Source: Heliorestis acidaminivorans
Lineage (GTDB): Bacteria; Bacillota; Desulfitobacteriia; Heliobacteriales; Heliobacteriaceae
Reading direction: 5' to 3'
Assembly (NCBI RefSeq): GCF_008933955.1
Contig: NZ_WBXO01000005.1
Span: 62,001 to 126,000 of the forward strand
Length of the DNA: 64,000 bases
Both the position numbers and the translations under genes were made by a program. The notes beneath the pieces are model-generated. The model did not search any database. It had not been told where the DNA came from and was given only the letters and a program-made list of their open reading frames with translations. Shown piece by piece: positions 52,531 to 61,400 of the stretch. Position 1 is the first letter of the stretch, and each line of letters starts with the position of its first letter.

Positions 52531-52560
52531 AGTCGTCGAGAATAGCTCGACGGCTTTTTT
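52531..52560 (+). terminator. Terminator of the lysine riboswitch expression platform
   Basis: GTCGTCGAG and CTCGACGGC (52546-52554) around AATAG, followed by six T. It lies between the aptamer and lysA, so it is the regulated terminator. Confidence 0.85.
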
Positions 52561-52613
52561 GTGCTTTTTAATATTGGAAATAATTGGCTATATAGAATGA
52601 GGGGCGAAGAATC

Positions 52614-53927
52614 ATGAAATTACAAGGTACTGCAAAGGTTAATGAAGCAGGGCATTTGACTATTGGTGGATGTGATGCTGTAGAGTTGGTTCAAAAACAC
52701 GGAAGTCCGCTTTACGTAATGGACGAAACTTTTCTTCGTGAAAAATGTAAAGCCTATTACGATGCTTTTAGTGCCTCCGGTGCTGGCGAAGTCATATATG
52801 CTTCTAAAGCATTTATGAACATGGCTATGTGTCGAGTTATTGAACAAGAAGGCTTAGGTTTGGATGTTGTATCGGGCGGAGAGCTTTATACAGCTAGAAG
52901 AGCAGGCTTTCCTATGGAAAAAGTATACTTCCATGGTAACAACAAAACGGACAGTGAGTTAAAACAAGCGATTGAATACGGTATCGGTCACATTGTTGTA
53001 GATAATCACTATGAGATGGATCGTTTAAATGCTCTGGCAGAACAAGCTGGTACAACTGTTAATGTACTGCTTCGCATTACGCCTGGTATTGAATGTCACA
53101 CTCATGAATTTATCAGAACAGGGCAGATTGATTCTAAGTTTGGTTTCCCGCTACCTACAGGGCAAGCTATGGAAGCTGTAAAAGCAGTTGTGTCTTGTTC
53201 GAACCTTAAGTATGACGGCTTACATTGTCATATTGGCTCTCAGATTTTCGAACTGGAATCTTTCCGCTTCGCGGCTGAAGTGATGATGAACTTCATTGAA
53301 GAAATTCAAAAGCAGACTGGTGCTGTTACTACTGTCTTAAACTTAGGTGGTGGTTTTGGTATTCGTTACACTGAAGCTGATGAGCCAGCTGATATTAACG
53401 ATTATGCTAGAACAGTTCTCTCTACCGTTCAAAGTGAGGCAGAGAAGAGAAACCTAACTGTTCCCCGCGTTGTCGTAGAGCCTGGTCGCTCTATCGCCGG
53501 TCCCGTAGGAACAACTTTATATACTGTTGGCTCAGTCAAAGAAATTCATGGAGTACGTAAGTATGTAGCTGTTGATGGTGGTATGAATGATAATCCTCGC
53601 CCAGCTCTTTACGGATCTCGCTACGAAGCAATGCTAGCTAACAAAGCTACAGAAGCTAATGAAGAAGTTGTCTCTATTACGGGCAAATGCTGCGAATCAG
53701 GTGATATGCTGATTTGGGACGTAAGCTTACCGAAAGTGAAAAGTGGCGATATTCTAGCTGTATCAAGCACTGGTGCTTACAACTACACTATGTCCATGAA
53801 CTATAACCGCATTGGTCGCCCAGCAGTAGTTTTTGTTCGTGATGGACAGTCAGCTGTTGTTGTAGAAAGAGAATCTTATGATGATCTAATTCGCAATGAC
53901 CGGATTCCTCCCTATCTCCAAAGATAG
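52614..53927 (+). CDS. lysA: Diaminopimelate decarboxylase
   Basis: The last step of lysine synthesis: meso-diaminopimelate to lysine, PLP-dependent. The 437 residues contain the PLP Lys in VIYASKAF, HGNNKTDSEL, the HCHIGSQ loop, GGGFGIRY, VVEPGRSIAGP and the substrate-binding CCESGD. ATG 52614 follows GGGGCGAAG. A lysine riboswitch precedes it, confirming the assignment. A 33-codon gene and a terminator follow. Confidence 0.97.
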   Translation: MKLQGTAKVNEAGHLTIGGCDAVELVQKHGSPLYVMDETFLREKCKAYYDAFSASGAGEVIYASKAFMNMAMCRVIEQEGLGLDVVSGGELYTARRAGFPMEKVYFHGNNKTDSELKQAIEYGIGHIVVDNHYEMDRLNALAEQAGTTVNVLLRITPGIECHTHEFIRTGQIDSKFGFPLPTGQAMEAVKAVVSCSNLKYDGLHCHIGSQIFELESFRFAAEVMMNFIEEIQKQTGAVTTVLNLGGGFGIRYTEADEPADINDYARTVLSTVQSEAEKRNLTVPRVVVEPGRSIAGPVGTTLYTVGSVKEIHGVRKYVAVDGGMNDNPRPALYGSRYEAMLANKATEANEEVVSITGKCCESGDMLIWDVSLPKVKSGDILAVSSTGAYNYTMSMNYNRIGRPAVVFVRDGQSAVVVERESYDDLIRNDRIPPYLQR

Positions 53928-54024
53928 TCTGCAGTAAGATGCCTGAGAGTAACCCTGCTACAGAACAAACAGAGTAAGCTACTACTTCATATATGGAGAG
54001 ACTACAGGAAAGGGGTGACGGAGC

Positions 54025-54126
54025 ATGTCAGAAAAATTTTATGAAATAGCCATGGAAGCTCTAAAAAAACAGCAAGAGACTCAAGGGGTTGAAACCGTCG
54101 CTGAAAACACAGAAGAGAGAGAATAA
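54025..54126 (+). CDS. Short peptide gene downstream of lysA, 33 residues
   Basis: ATG 54025 has AAGGGGTG about eight bases upstream. The product, starting MSEKFYEIAMEALKKQQETQ and ending in ENTEERE, is amphipathic and acidic with no membrane segment. It lies between lysA and a strong terminator with no promoter of its own visible, so it would share the lysine-regulated transcript. No family is recognised. Good ribosome site and position support it, but length keeps the call tentative. Confidence 0.5.
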   Translation: MSEKFYEIAMEALKKQQETQGVETVAENTEERE

Positions 54127-54166
54127 GTGACACCCTAGAACTAGATCAAGAAAAGATTAATAAAAG

Positions 54167-54205
54167 TGCGGTATCTAGCAAGTTTGCTGATACCGCATTT
54201 TTTTC
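54167..54205 (+). terminator. Rho-independent terminator after lysA and the short gene
   Basis: TGCGGTATC(T)AGCA with TGCTGATACCGCA (one bulge), then a run of seven T. Confidence 0.9.
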
Positions 54206-54234
54206 TTGACGAAAAAAGCAAAAGGTGCTATAAA
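54206..54234 (+). promoter_or_regulatory. Sigma-A promoter of the permease-thioredoxin unit
   Basis: TTGACG (54206-54211), 17-base spacer, TATAAA (54229-54234). Confidence 0.85.
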
Positions 54235-54246
54235 AGATACATACAT

Positions 54247-54262
54247 AAGAATATACTTATAT
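54247..54262. promoter_or_regulatory. Possible ArsR-type operator
   Basis: ATAAG-AATATA-CTTAT, an A/T-rich palindrome within the predicted first 25 transcribed bases. ArsR/SmtB repressors bind such palindromes near the start site; an ArsR gene lies 1.6 kb downstream. Confidence 0.4.
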
Positions 54263-54302
54263 ACAAATTCGTTCAGCGCTTTTGATTAAAGGGAGGTGTC
54301 TA

Positions 54303-55472
54303 ATGAAAGAGCGCAATAAACTTTTGCTTATGGTAGGAATCTTTTTGCTAGCCTTCTATATTCCTTTGGAAAGCACAAGAGTGCAGGGTGCTATTCTGGA
54401 ATCTTTTTATATGTTGCAAGATTATGCTCGTGAGCATGTTTTGGCTTGCTTGATTCCGGCCTTCTTTATCGCAGGTGCTATTTCCGTATTTGTATCGCAA
54501 GCTTCTGTACTCAAATATTTTGGTGCACAGGCTAATAAATTTTTGTCTTACGCTGTTGCTTCTGTATCAGGCACAATTTTGGCTGTTTGCTCATGTACAG
54601 TTCTGCCTCTTTTTGCTGGTATTTATATGCGTGGTGCGGGGATAGGTCCGGCTACAGCTTTTCTTTTTGCTGGACCGGCTATCAATGTGTTGGCTATTAT
54701 ACTAACGGCAAGAGTTCTAGGCTTGGAGATGGGTATAGCTAGAGCTATTGGCGCTATTGTCTTCTCCATTATTATTGGCCTTGTGATGCACTTTGTTTTC
54801 CAAAAAGAAGAAAAGGAAAGGGAAGCCACTTCTTTCCATTTGCCTGTTGAAGAAGAACAACGTAGTCTCTGGCAATATATAGTTTATTTTGGTACTATGA
54901 TACTAATCCTAGTGATAGCCTCTTGGGGTAGGCCGCCAGAAACAACAGGCTTTTTTCACTTCATCTATACAATTAAGTGGCCTTTAACAGTCTTGTTGCT
55001 ACTTATCCTGGCTATAATCTTGAAAAGCTGGTTCACAAAAGAAGAAGCTTCAGAATGGGTTAGTTCAACTTGGACCTTCACCAAACAGATCTTTCCTCTG
55101 CTTCTAGTAGGTGTGCTCATTGCAGGCTTTCTTATGGGGAGACCAGGTACAGACAGTGGGATCATTCCTGCAGAGTATGTAGGTGCTCTCGTTGGTGGTA
55201 ATTCGATTCAAGCTAACGCGCTGTCTGCTGTTTTAGGTGCTTTTATGTACTTTGCTACATTGACGGAAATACCTATTTTGCAAGGTCTCATGGGAAGTGG
55301 TATGGGCAAAGGCCCTGCTTTAGCTTTACTCTTAGCTGGTCCTTCCCTAAGCTTGCCTAACTTAATAGTAATTCATAAGATTCTAGGTTTCAAAAAAACA
55401 GCTCTTTATGCCACATTGGTGATTACTATGGCTACGCTCAGTGGTCTTATTTTCGGCACATTTTGGGGATAA
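54303..55472 (+). CDS. ArsP-like permease (DUF318/PF03773)
   Basis: The 389-residue membrane protein has about eight to ten hydrophobic segments and the signature AVCSCTVLPLFAGIYMRGAG with a CSC motif, then GPAINVLAI. ArsP members export trivalent organoarsenicals; others are uncharacterised. ATG 54303 follows GGGAGGTG; the longer frame from 54282 starts before this site. Neighbours are a CPKC thioredoxin-like gene and an ArsR regulator, the classical trio of this permease family. The true substrate may be an arsenical, another metal or a sulfur species. Confidence 0.88.
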   Translation: MKERNKLLLMVGIFLLAFYIPLESTRVQGAILESFYMLQDYAREHVLACLIPAFFIAGAISVFVSQASVLKYFGAQANKFLSYAVASVSGTILAVCSCTVLPLFAGIYMRGAGIGPATAFLFAGPAINVLAIILTARVLGLEMGIARAIGAIVFSIIIGLVMHFVFQKEEKEREATSFHLPVEEEQRSLWQYIVYFGTMILILVIASWGRPPETTGFFHFIYTIKWPLTVLLLLILAIILKSWFTKEEASEWVSSTWTFTKQIFPLLLVGVLIAGFLMGRPGTDSGIIPAEYVGALVGGNSIQANALSAVLGAFMYFATLTEIPILQGLMGSGMGKGPALALLLAGPSLSLPNLIVIHKILGFKKTALYATLVITMATLSGLIFGTFWG

Positions 55473-55515
55473 ACATTAGGCTTAGCCTTATAATATGGAA
55501 AGGTAGGTTTTTGTA

Positions 55516-55746
55516 ATGGATATTAAAGTTCTAGGAACAGGATGCCCTAAGTGCAATCAGTTAGAAGAAAGAGTGAAAAAGGTAGTTAATATGCTGGGGA
55601 AAGAAGCAACAGTTTCCAAAGTCTCCGATATCAAAGATATCATGTCTTATGGTGTTATGATGACACCAGCACTCGTAATTGACGGGGAAGTTAAGGTTTC
55701 TGGCAAGTTGCCTTCTGAAGGAGAACTTAAAGCTCTTCTAGATTAA
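55516..55746 (+). CDS. Small thioredoxin-like protein (redox-active disulfide type)
   Basis: The 76 residues form a thioredoxin fold with active site GCPKC near the N-terminus and the cis-Pro loop MTPALVIDGE. It matches the small redox-active disulfide family that accompanies PF03773 permeases. It might reduce the permease CSC cysteines or deliver the substrate. AAGGTAGG precedes the ATG. Confidence 0.9.
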   Translation: MDIKVLGTGCPKCNQLEERVKKVVNMLGKEATVSKVSDIKDIMSYGVMMTPALVIDGEVKVSGKLPSEGELKALLD

Positions 55747-55806
55747 TAATCATGCTAATCTTTCATGTGATTGTAATTTAAATAAAGAAGTTAATCTTAG
55801 TCTTAT

Positions 55807-55846
55807 AAAAAGCCTTTATGCTCCTGTAGTGTGGAAGGCTTTTTTC
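55807..55846 (+). terminator. Rho-independent terminator after the thioredoxin-like gene
   Basis: AAAAAGCCTT (55807-55816) pairs with AAGGCTTTTT, followed by more T. The arsR-type gene therefore has its own promoter or depends on readthrough. Confidence 0.8.
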
Positions 55847-55870
55847 TCTACCTGAGGGAGGGTTGTTACT

Positions 55871-56224
55871 ATGTTTGGACCTAAGGACTCCCCAACTGAA
55901 GAAGATATTTTACTTTGGGTGGAGCTCTTCAAGGTGCTCGGTGATAAAAGTCGCTTAACTATTTTAGCTCTTTTGATGAACAAGCCGCTTTGTGTTTGTG
56001 AAATTGTCAATTACTTAGGAATGACTCAACCAGCAGTATCACAGCATTTGCGTCGCTTAAAAGCTCTTGAACTAGTGAAGGAGCGCAAAGAAGGGCAGTG
56101 GGTTGTTTATAGAGCTAATGAAGAAAAGGTTAACACTCTCAGTAAAGCTTATCAAGCTATGCTAAACTTTGGTGTACAGGAGATAGAAAAAGTAGAAATA
56201 CTGCGTCCTATGGGTACTGAATAA
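55871..56224 (+). CDS. ArsR-family transcriptional repressor
   Basis: A 117-residue winged-helix regulator: FKVLGDKSRLTILALL, the CVCE metal/metalloid-sensing motif at the start of the recognition region (KPLCVCEIV), and the DNA-contact helix TQPAVSQHLRRLKALELV, then the wing GQWVVYRAN. The Cys pair suggests As(III) or another thiophilic ligand. GAGGGAGG precedes the ATG. It probably controls the permease unit upstream through the palindrome at 54247. It is set behind a terminator. Confidence 0.93.
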   Translation: MFGPKDSPTEEDILLWVELFKVLGDKSRLTILALLMNKPLCVCEIVNYLGMTQPAVSQHLRRLKALELVKERKEGQWVVYRANEEKVNTLSKAYQAMLNFGVQEIEKVEILRPMGTE

Positions 56225-56306
56225 GTTGAGAACCTTTCTTCACGGTGAGGAATAAAGCGTGGTATAATATTCTCTATGAACAAAATAACAAGAGGTGGGT
56301 TGGAGC

Positions 56307-58961
56307 TTGGAGATTATCCTTACCCACAATAATACAGACTTTGATGGTCTTGCTGCCGCCTATGGGGCGCATAAATTGTATCCAAGAGCCATACCAGTAC
56401 TGCCAAGTAAACTTGGTGCTAATGTGCAAGAATTTATGGCTCTCCATAAAGATACTTTAGGTTTTAAGGCTGTAAAGAAGATTAATCCTCATAAAGTCAA
56501 AAGAATTATTATGGTCGATACGAAATCACCTCACCGAGTAGGCCCTCTAGGTAAACTATTAGCAGATCCTGCCATAGATGTTCATGTTTTTGACCATCAT
56601 CCTCCTGGAGACGATGATGTGGTAGGTTCTTATGTGAACCAGGATAGTGTGGGTGCAGTAACGACGATTATTGTGGAAGAAATACAAAAACGCAAGATCA
56701 AGCTTACTTCTTTTGACGCTACCTTATTAGCCCTAGGGATTTATGAAGATACAGGTAGTCTTATGTTTTCTACTACTACAGCACGTGATGCGGCGGCTAT
56801 TGCTTATTTGTTAGGGCAGGGAGCTAACTTAGCTGTTGTTGGTGAGTTTATTGACCGACCTCTTTCTGTGGAGCAGCGGAAGCTATTTCATAAGATCATG
56901 CGCAATGCCGAAGTGCACATAATACAAGGCTTTAAGATTGTCGTAACGACCGCCACCGTTGATGAGTACGTAGAAGGCTTAAGTTTGCTTGTCTACAAGT
57001 TAAGTGAAAATGAAAGTCCTGACGTTATCTTTGCTGTTGTTAAGATGGAAGATCGCGTTATTGTGGTGGGTCGCAGTCGTATTGAACATGTGAAAGTTAA
57101 CAAACTGCTTTTACCTTTAGGAGGAGGCGGTCACGGTGCTGCCGCTGCTGCTTCCATTAAAGGTGGCAAAAGTGAAGAGATTTTAGCTCTATTAGTACAA
57201 CGTCTTTATGAAACTATTGAACCCCAAAAAGGGGCTCGCGAAATTATGTCTTCGCCTGTTAAGACAGTGACATCAGATACTACGATTGAAGAAGCTGGCA
57301 AAGTACTGCTTCGTTATGGCCATACTGGTATGCCTATTGTAGATGGCGATAAGCTTGTAGGCGTCATCAGTCGTCGCGATCTTGACAAAGCCTTCTATCA
57401 TGGTCTTCGCCATGCACCTGTCAAAGGCTTTATGTCCCGCAATGTACTTACGATTGATGTAGATAGCTCTATACGTGAAATTCAAAGTCTGATGATCGAG
57501 CATGATATTGGACGCTTACCTGTTATAGAAAAAGGAAAAATAATCGGTATTGTATCGCGGACCGATGTTTTACGAACTCTTCACGGTGAAGATACGCCGC
57601 GAATTTATCGAACTAATTTTTCAGCGAGCACGCAAGAAGAACAGCGAGTTACTGTTGACAACAACCGACTCGATCATTTAATGGAAGAAAGATTACCAGA
57701 TCATATAATCACCTTGTTTCAGAATATAGGACAATTAGCAGATGAAGCAAATGTAAAAGTTTATGTAGTAGGTGGCTTTGTTCGTGACCTTTTGCTTGGT
57801 GTTAACAATCTAGATATAGATCTTGTAGTAGAAGGTGACGGTATTGCTTTCGCTACACGTTTAGCTCGCTTTTTGCGAGCTCGTCTGCGAGTCCATGAAA
57901 AGTTTGGAACAGCTATGATTCTCTGGGAAGATCAGAAGATTGACGTAGCTACAGCCCGTCGAGAGTTTTATCAGCATCCGGCGGCTTTACCGCAGGTGGA
58001 AGCATCGAACTTACGACAAGATCTTTATCGTCGTGATTTTACGATCAATGCTTTAGCCTTACAGCTTAATTTACCTTCTTTTGGCTATCTTGTTGACTTT
58101 TTCTCAGGTAGAAAAGATCTAGATCAAGGTTTGATCCGTGTTCTTTATAACTTAAGCTTTGTTGAAGACCCAACACGGATTATTAGAGCTATTCGATTTG
58201 AACAGCGTTATGACTTTACTATGGAAGTAGAGACTTTAGAATTTGCTCATGAAGCTATTTCACGTAAAATGATAGGTGAAGTTTCTCATGAGCGTATGTT
58301 CGATGAATTACTTTTAATTCTACAAGAAAAAAATCCCGTACCAGCATTGCGTAGAGTTACAGAAATGAACTTATGGGATTACTTTCTACCAGACTTAGAG
58401 TGGAGCGAAAGGCTCGAAAGAGAACTGACCACATTGACAGAGCTTTATCAAGAAGTAAAAGATAGAGAATTAGTACCGCTAGAAACTCGCTGGATGCCCT
58501 ACTTTCTAATACTTACGAAACATATGAAGCCAGAAGGTGTAAAATTAGCAATAGATCGATACCCACTGAAGATGTGGATTCGGGAGGCTATTGTAGAACT
58601 AGCAAGTACGAATGAACAGACCGGATTGTTGATGGAACAATCTTTACAATATGGCAAACTTAGTGACCTTGATAAACTTTTTCAAGGCTGGTCTATTGAA
58701 GCCTTCCTAGCTCTACGAGCGTCTTATGCTTTGCCCAAAACGGTAGAGTTGTTAGAAGCTTGGCATATTATCAAGAAGTGCAAAACAATTATTACAGGCA
58801 AAGAACTTAAAGAAATGGGTATTAAGCCTGGACCTCACTATAAAACTTTACTGAATCAGATGCGTTGGGATCGTCTCGATGGGATTGTGCAAAGTTACGA
58901 GGAGGAGTTAGAGCACTTACGAGAGCTCTTGTTTGAACTGGGTTTTGTGAGTAAAGACTAG
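56307..58961 (+). CDS. DHH-DHHA1-CBS-CBS-tRNA nucleotidyltransferase fusion
   Basis: About 884 residues. The N-terminal third is a DHH phosphoesterase (ILTHNNTDFDG, VDTKSP, FDHHPPGDD, and GGGGHGAAAAA of DHHA1), the middle contains two CBS domains (about 310-430), and the C-terminal half a class II tRNA nucleotidyltransferase/poly(A) polymerase (GGFVRDLLLGVNNLDIDLVV, RRDFTINALAL). Such fusions are known in Clostridia, Aquifex and others, and the nucleotidyltransferase part can be an A-adding enzyme for tRNA CCA ends. CBS domains may sense adenylates; the DHH part may hydrolyse (c)oligonucleotides. TTG 56307 has AGAGGTGG at usual spacing; GTG 56295 is possible. Confidence 0.9.
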   Translation: MEIILTHNNTDFDGLAAAYGAHKLYPRAIPVLPSKLGANVQEFMALHKDTLGFKAVKKINPHKVKRIIMVDTKSPHRVGPLGKLLADPAIDVHVFDHHPPGDDDVVGSYVNQDSVGAVTTIIVEEIQKRKIKLTSFDATLLALGIYEDTGSLMFSTTTARDAAAIAYLLGQGANLAVVGEFIDRPLSVEQRKLFHKIMRNAEVHIIQGFKIVVTTATVDEYVEGLSLLVYKLSENESPDVIFAVVKMEDRVIVVGRSRIEHVKVNKLLLPLGGGGHGAAAAASIKGGKSEEILALLVQRLYETIEPQKGAREIMSSPVKTVTSDTTIEEAGKVLLRYGHTGMPIVDGDKLVGVISRRDLDKAFYHGLRHAPVKGFMSRNVLTIDVDSSIREIQSLMIEHDIGRLPVIEKGKIIGIVSRTDVLRTLHGEDTPRIYRTNFSASTQEEQRVTVDNNRLDHLMEERLPDHIITLFQNIGQLADEANVKVYVVGGFVRDLLLGVNNLDIDLVVEGDGIAFATRLARFLRARLRVHEKFGTAMILWEDQKIDVATARREFYQHPAALPQVEASNLRQDLYRRDFTINALALQLNLPSFGYLVDFFSGRKDLDQGLIRVLYNLSFVEDPTRIIRAIRFEQRYDFTMEVETLEFAHEAISRKMIGEVSHERMFDELLLILQEKNPVPALRRVTEMNLWDYFLPDLEWSERLERELTTLTELYQEVKDRELVPLETRWMPYFLILTKHMKPEGVKLAIDRYPLKMWIREAIVELASTNEQTGLLMEQSLQYGKLSDLDKLFQGWSIEAFLALRASYALPKTVELLEAWHIIKKCKTIITGKELKEMGIKPGPHYKTLLNQMRWDRLDGIVQSYEEELEHLRELLFELGFVSKD

Positions 58962-58970
58962 GAGGAAAAA

Positions 58971-59603
58971 ATGTTTGATTTTTCACTGGCTTCATTAGTG
59001 GCCAAAGCGCCAGCTATTTTACTGGGCCTGGCTCTTCATGAGTATGCCCATGCCAAAGCGGCGACAATGCTAGGTGATCCCACACCACGCTATGAAGGCA
59101 GATTAACTATGAATCCTTTACCACACCTTGATGTAATAGGTACATTAATGCTCATCATAGCGCCAATTGGATGGGCCAAACCAGTTAATGTAAACCCTTA
59201 TAATTTTCGTGGCGATCCTAAGCGTGGTATGATGTATGTTTCTCTAGCCGGACCGGCCATGAATATCTTTCTGGCTCTGATCTCTATGGTTCTATTTGTG
59301 GGTTTTTATAACCATCCTGAAATGAACAGGGTCTTACAGTGGATGATTATTGTCAACATCTCCTTGGCTGTTTTCAATATGCTGCCCATTCCACCTCTCG
59401 ATGGTTCTAAAGTATTAGCTGGCTTATTGCCTTACAAACACCTTACCTGGATGGGCAAAGTAGAGCAATATGGACCTCTAATTCTCATTATTGCTGTCGT
59501 GACAGGTATTGCACAAATGATTATTCGACCACTTTGGATTATTGTCCATGATGGTTTTGTATCTCCTGTAGGTAGGTTTATTGGTTCATTTATTTTTTTC
59601 TGA
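58971..59603 (+). CDS. Site-2 protease family M50 membrane metalloprotease
   Basis: The 210-residue protein has about five hydrophobic segments, the zinc site HEYAH (His23, Glu24, His27) and the third ligand Asp in NMLPIPPLDG. It belongs to the small YwhC-type branch of M50 intramembrane proteases that lacks a PDZ domain. An AGGAGG site precedes the ATG, nine bases after the fusion gene, so these are co-transcribed. The substrate is unknown. It often lies upstream of trpS-scpA-scpB in Clostridia, as here. Confidence 0.92.
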   Translation: MFDFSLASLVAKAPAILLGLALHEYAHAKAATMLGDPTPRYEGRLTMNPLPHLDVIGTLMLIIAPIGWAKPVNVNPYNFRGDPKRGMMYVSLAGPAMNIFLALISMVLFVGFYNHPEMNRVLQWMIIVNISLAVFNMLPIPPLDGSKVLAGLLPYKHLTWMGKVEQYGPLILIIAVVTGIAQMIIRPLWIIVHDGFVSPVGRFIGSFIFF

Positions 59604-59629
59604 CTTCGTTGTAAGGAGGCTCCTCAAGG

Positions 59630-60634
59630 GTGAAAAAAGGTACGATTTTTAGTGGCATGCGGCCGACAGGCCGCTTGCACATTGGTCATCTTAGTGTTTT
59701 AGAAAACTGGGTGCGTTTGCAAGATGATTACAACTGTGTTTATGGTATTGTAGACTGGCATGCCTTGACTACTTCTTTTGAAGATGTACAAGCTTTGCAA
59801 AATAACATTCGCGAGATTGCTCTGGACTGGTTGTCAGCAGGACTAGATCCCGAAAAAAGTATTATCATGGTACAGTCGCAAGTAAAAGCTCATGCAGAAC
59901 TGCATTTGCTCTTTTCCATGATGACGCCACTTAGCTGGTTGGAGCGCTGTCCCACTTATAAAGATCAGATTCAGCAGTTTGGTCAGCAGGGCAAAGAAAT
60001 TAATATGTATGGTTTCTTAGGCTATCCTCTTTTGCAAGCGGCAGACATACTGCTTTATCGAGCTGATCATGTGCCTGTAGGACAAGATCAGCTTCCTCAT
60101 ATCGAAATTTGCCGTGAAGTTGCAAGGCGCTTTAATCACCTCTACCAGACAGAGCTATTCCCAGAGCCAAAAGCTTTGCTTTCCCAAGTAGCCCTATTGC
60201 CTGGTATAGACAAAAGAAAAATGAGTAAGTCTTACGGCAATGATATTGCTTTATCAGCTTCAGCAAAAGAAGTACAAGAAAAAGTACGTCTTATGGTCAC
60301 TGATCCACAGCGGATTAAGAAAACTGATCCAGGCGATCCTTCCGTCTGTGTGGTCCATAGTTACCATCAGATTTACAACGTTGATGAAGTGGAAGAACAC
60401 GCAGAAGGATGCCGTAGTGCTGGCATCGGCTGTGTGGCCTGTAAAAAAAGATTGGCCCAAAAACTTGAAGAAGTGCTAGGACCAATTCGTGAAAAACGTC
60501 ATGAATTGATGGCACGGCCAGGTCTTGTTGATGAGATTCTTGCTGAAGGTTCCAAAAAAGCAGAGGCTCTTGCCGAAGAGACAATGGCACAAGTGAGATC
60601 ATCTATGGGTGTCAAAGGGCCTTTAGAAGGATAA
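59630..60634 (+). CDS. trpS: Tryptophanyl-tRNA synthetase with Fe-S-type Cys motif
   Basis: It charges tRNA-Trp. Class Ic landmarks: the HIGH equivalent RLHIGHLS near the N-terminus, GQDQLPHIEICRE and the KMSKS motif KRKMSKSYG. Four cysteines at 240, 261, 268 and 271 form C-x20-C-x6-C-x2-C in the C-terminal part, resembling the [4Fe-4S] motif of Thermotoga TrpRS; most TrpRS, such as that of Bacillus, lack it. The GTG start follows AAGGAGGCTCC. scpA begins five bases after the stop. No T-box leader is present because the gene lies in an operon. Confidence 0.95.
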   Translation: MKKGTIFSGMRPTGRLHIGHLSVLENWVRLQDDYNCVYGIVDWHALTTSFEDVQALQNNIREIALDWLSAGLDPEKSIIMVQSQVKAHAELHLLFSMMTPLSWLERCPTYKDQIQQFGQQGKEINMYGFLGYPLLQAADILLYRADHVPVGQDQLPHIEICREVARRFNHLYQTELFPEPKALLSQVALLPGIDKRKMSKSYGNDIALSASAKEVQEKVRLMVTDPQRIKKTDPGDPSVCVVHSYHQIYNVDEVEEHAEGCRSAGIGCVACKKRLAQKLEEVLGPIREKRHELMARPGLVDEILAEGSKKAEALAEETMAQVRSSMGVKGPLEG

Positions 60635-60638
60635 GCTG

Positions 60639-61382
60639 ATGACATACAGAGTGAGCCTTCCTGTCTTTGAAGGCCCCTTCGATTTGCTCTTTCATTTGAT
60701 TGAGAAAAAGGAAGTCGATATTTACGATATTCCGATCAGTCAAATCACAGCAGACTATCTAGCCTACTTACGGCAAATGGAAGAGTTGGACCTAGATGTG
60801 GCCAGCTCTTTTCTTGTCATGGCGGCCACGCTTTTGTCGATTAAAGCACGCATGCTTTTGCCTAAACCGATGCTTTTACAAGAAGGGGAAGGCGAGATTG
60901 ATGAAGATCCAAGGCAAGAATTAGTCGATCGTTTGCTTGAATATCGAAAGTTCAAAGCTGTAGCCGAATATCTGAAAGAAAGAGAAGAAAGTTCGGGACA
61001 GCTCTTTCCAAGAGCACTTGACCCGGCTACTATAGCTCCTTTCTTAGAAGAGGAAGACTCTTTACAAGGTATTATGATCGGTGACTTGCTGGAAGCTTTG
61101 CGACGAGTTATTTCTCCTGCTTCTCCAAGTGAAAAGGTGGCAAAAATCTCAAAAGAAGAAATTTCGATTCAAGAGCGTATGGAAGAATTTCTAGAGATAG
61201 TTGAGAAGCAAAGGCCAGATAAGCCCTTATTATTTAGCACATTTATTAGAGAAAGCCGTTCTATCAGTGAAGCTATAGTAACCTTTCTCGCCCTCTTAGA
61301 ATTACTGCGCATGAGAAAAATCAAAGTGATTCAACAAGAAGCATTAGGTGAAATCTACGTCCTTAATGGACAAGCTCTGTAG
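60639..61382 (+). CDS. scpA: Segregation and condensation protein A
   Basis: The kleisin subunit of the SMC condensin complex. The 247 residues begin with the standard VSLPVFEGPFDLLFHLIEK and continue DIYDIPISQITADYL, with the C-terminal winged-helix part (FLALLELLRMRKIKVIQQE). It bridges the SMC heads and binds ScpB. Only four bases follow trpS, and scpB comes 18 bases later behind AAAGGAGG. Confidence 0.96.
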   Translation: MTYRVSLPVFEGPFDLLFHLIEKKEVDIYDIPISQITADYLAYLRQMEELDLDVASSFLVMAATLLSIKARMLLPKPMLLQEGEGEIDEDPRQELVDRLLEYRKFKAVAEYLKEREESSGQLFPRALDPATIAPFLEEEDSLQGIMIGDLLEALRRVISPASPSEKVAKISKEEISIQERMEEFLEIVEKQRPDKPLLFSTFIRESRSISEAIVTFLALLELLRMRKIKVIQQEALGEIYVLNGQAL

Positions 61383-61400
61383 GATAAAGGAGGGAAAAGA

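Noticed and set aside
53928-54010. TPP-like leader (CTGAGAGTAACCC) after lysA
   Set aside because: Only the first thi-box fragment is present; the second conserved arm is missing.
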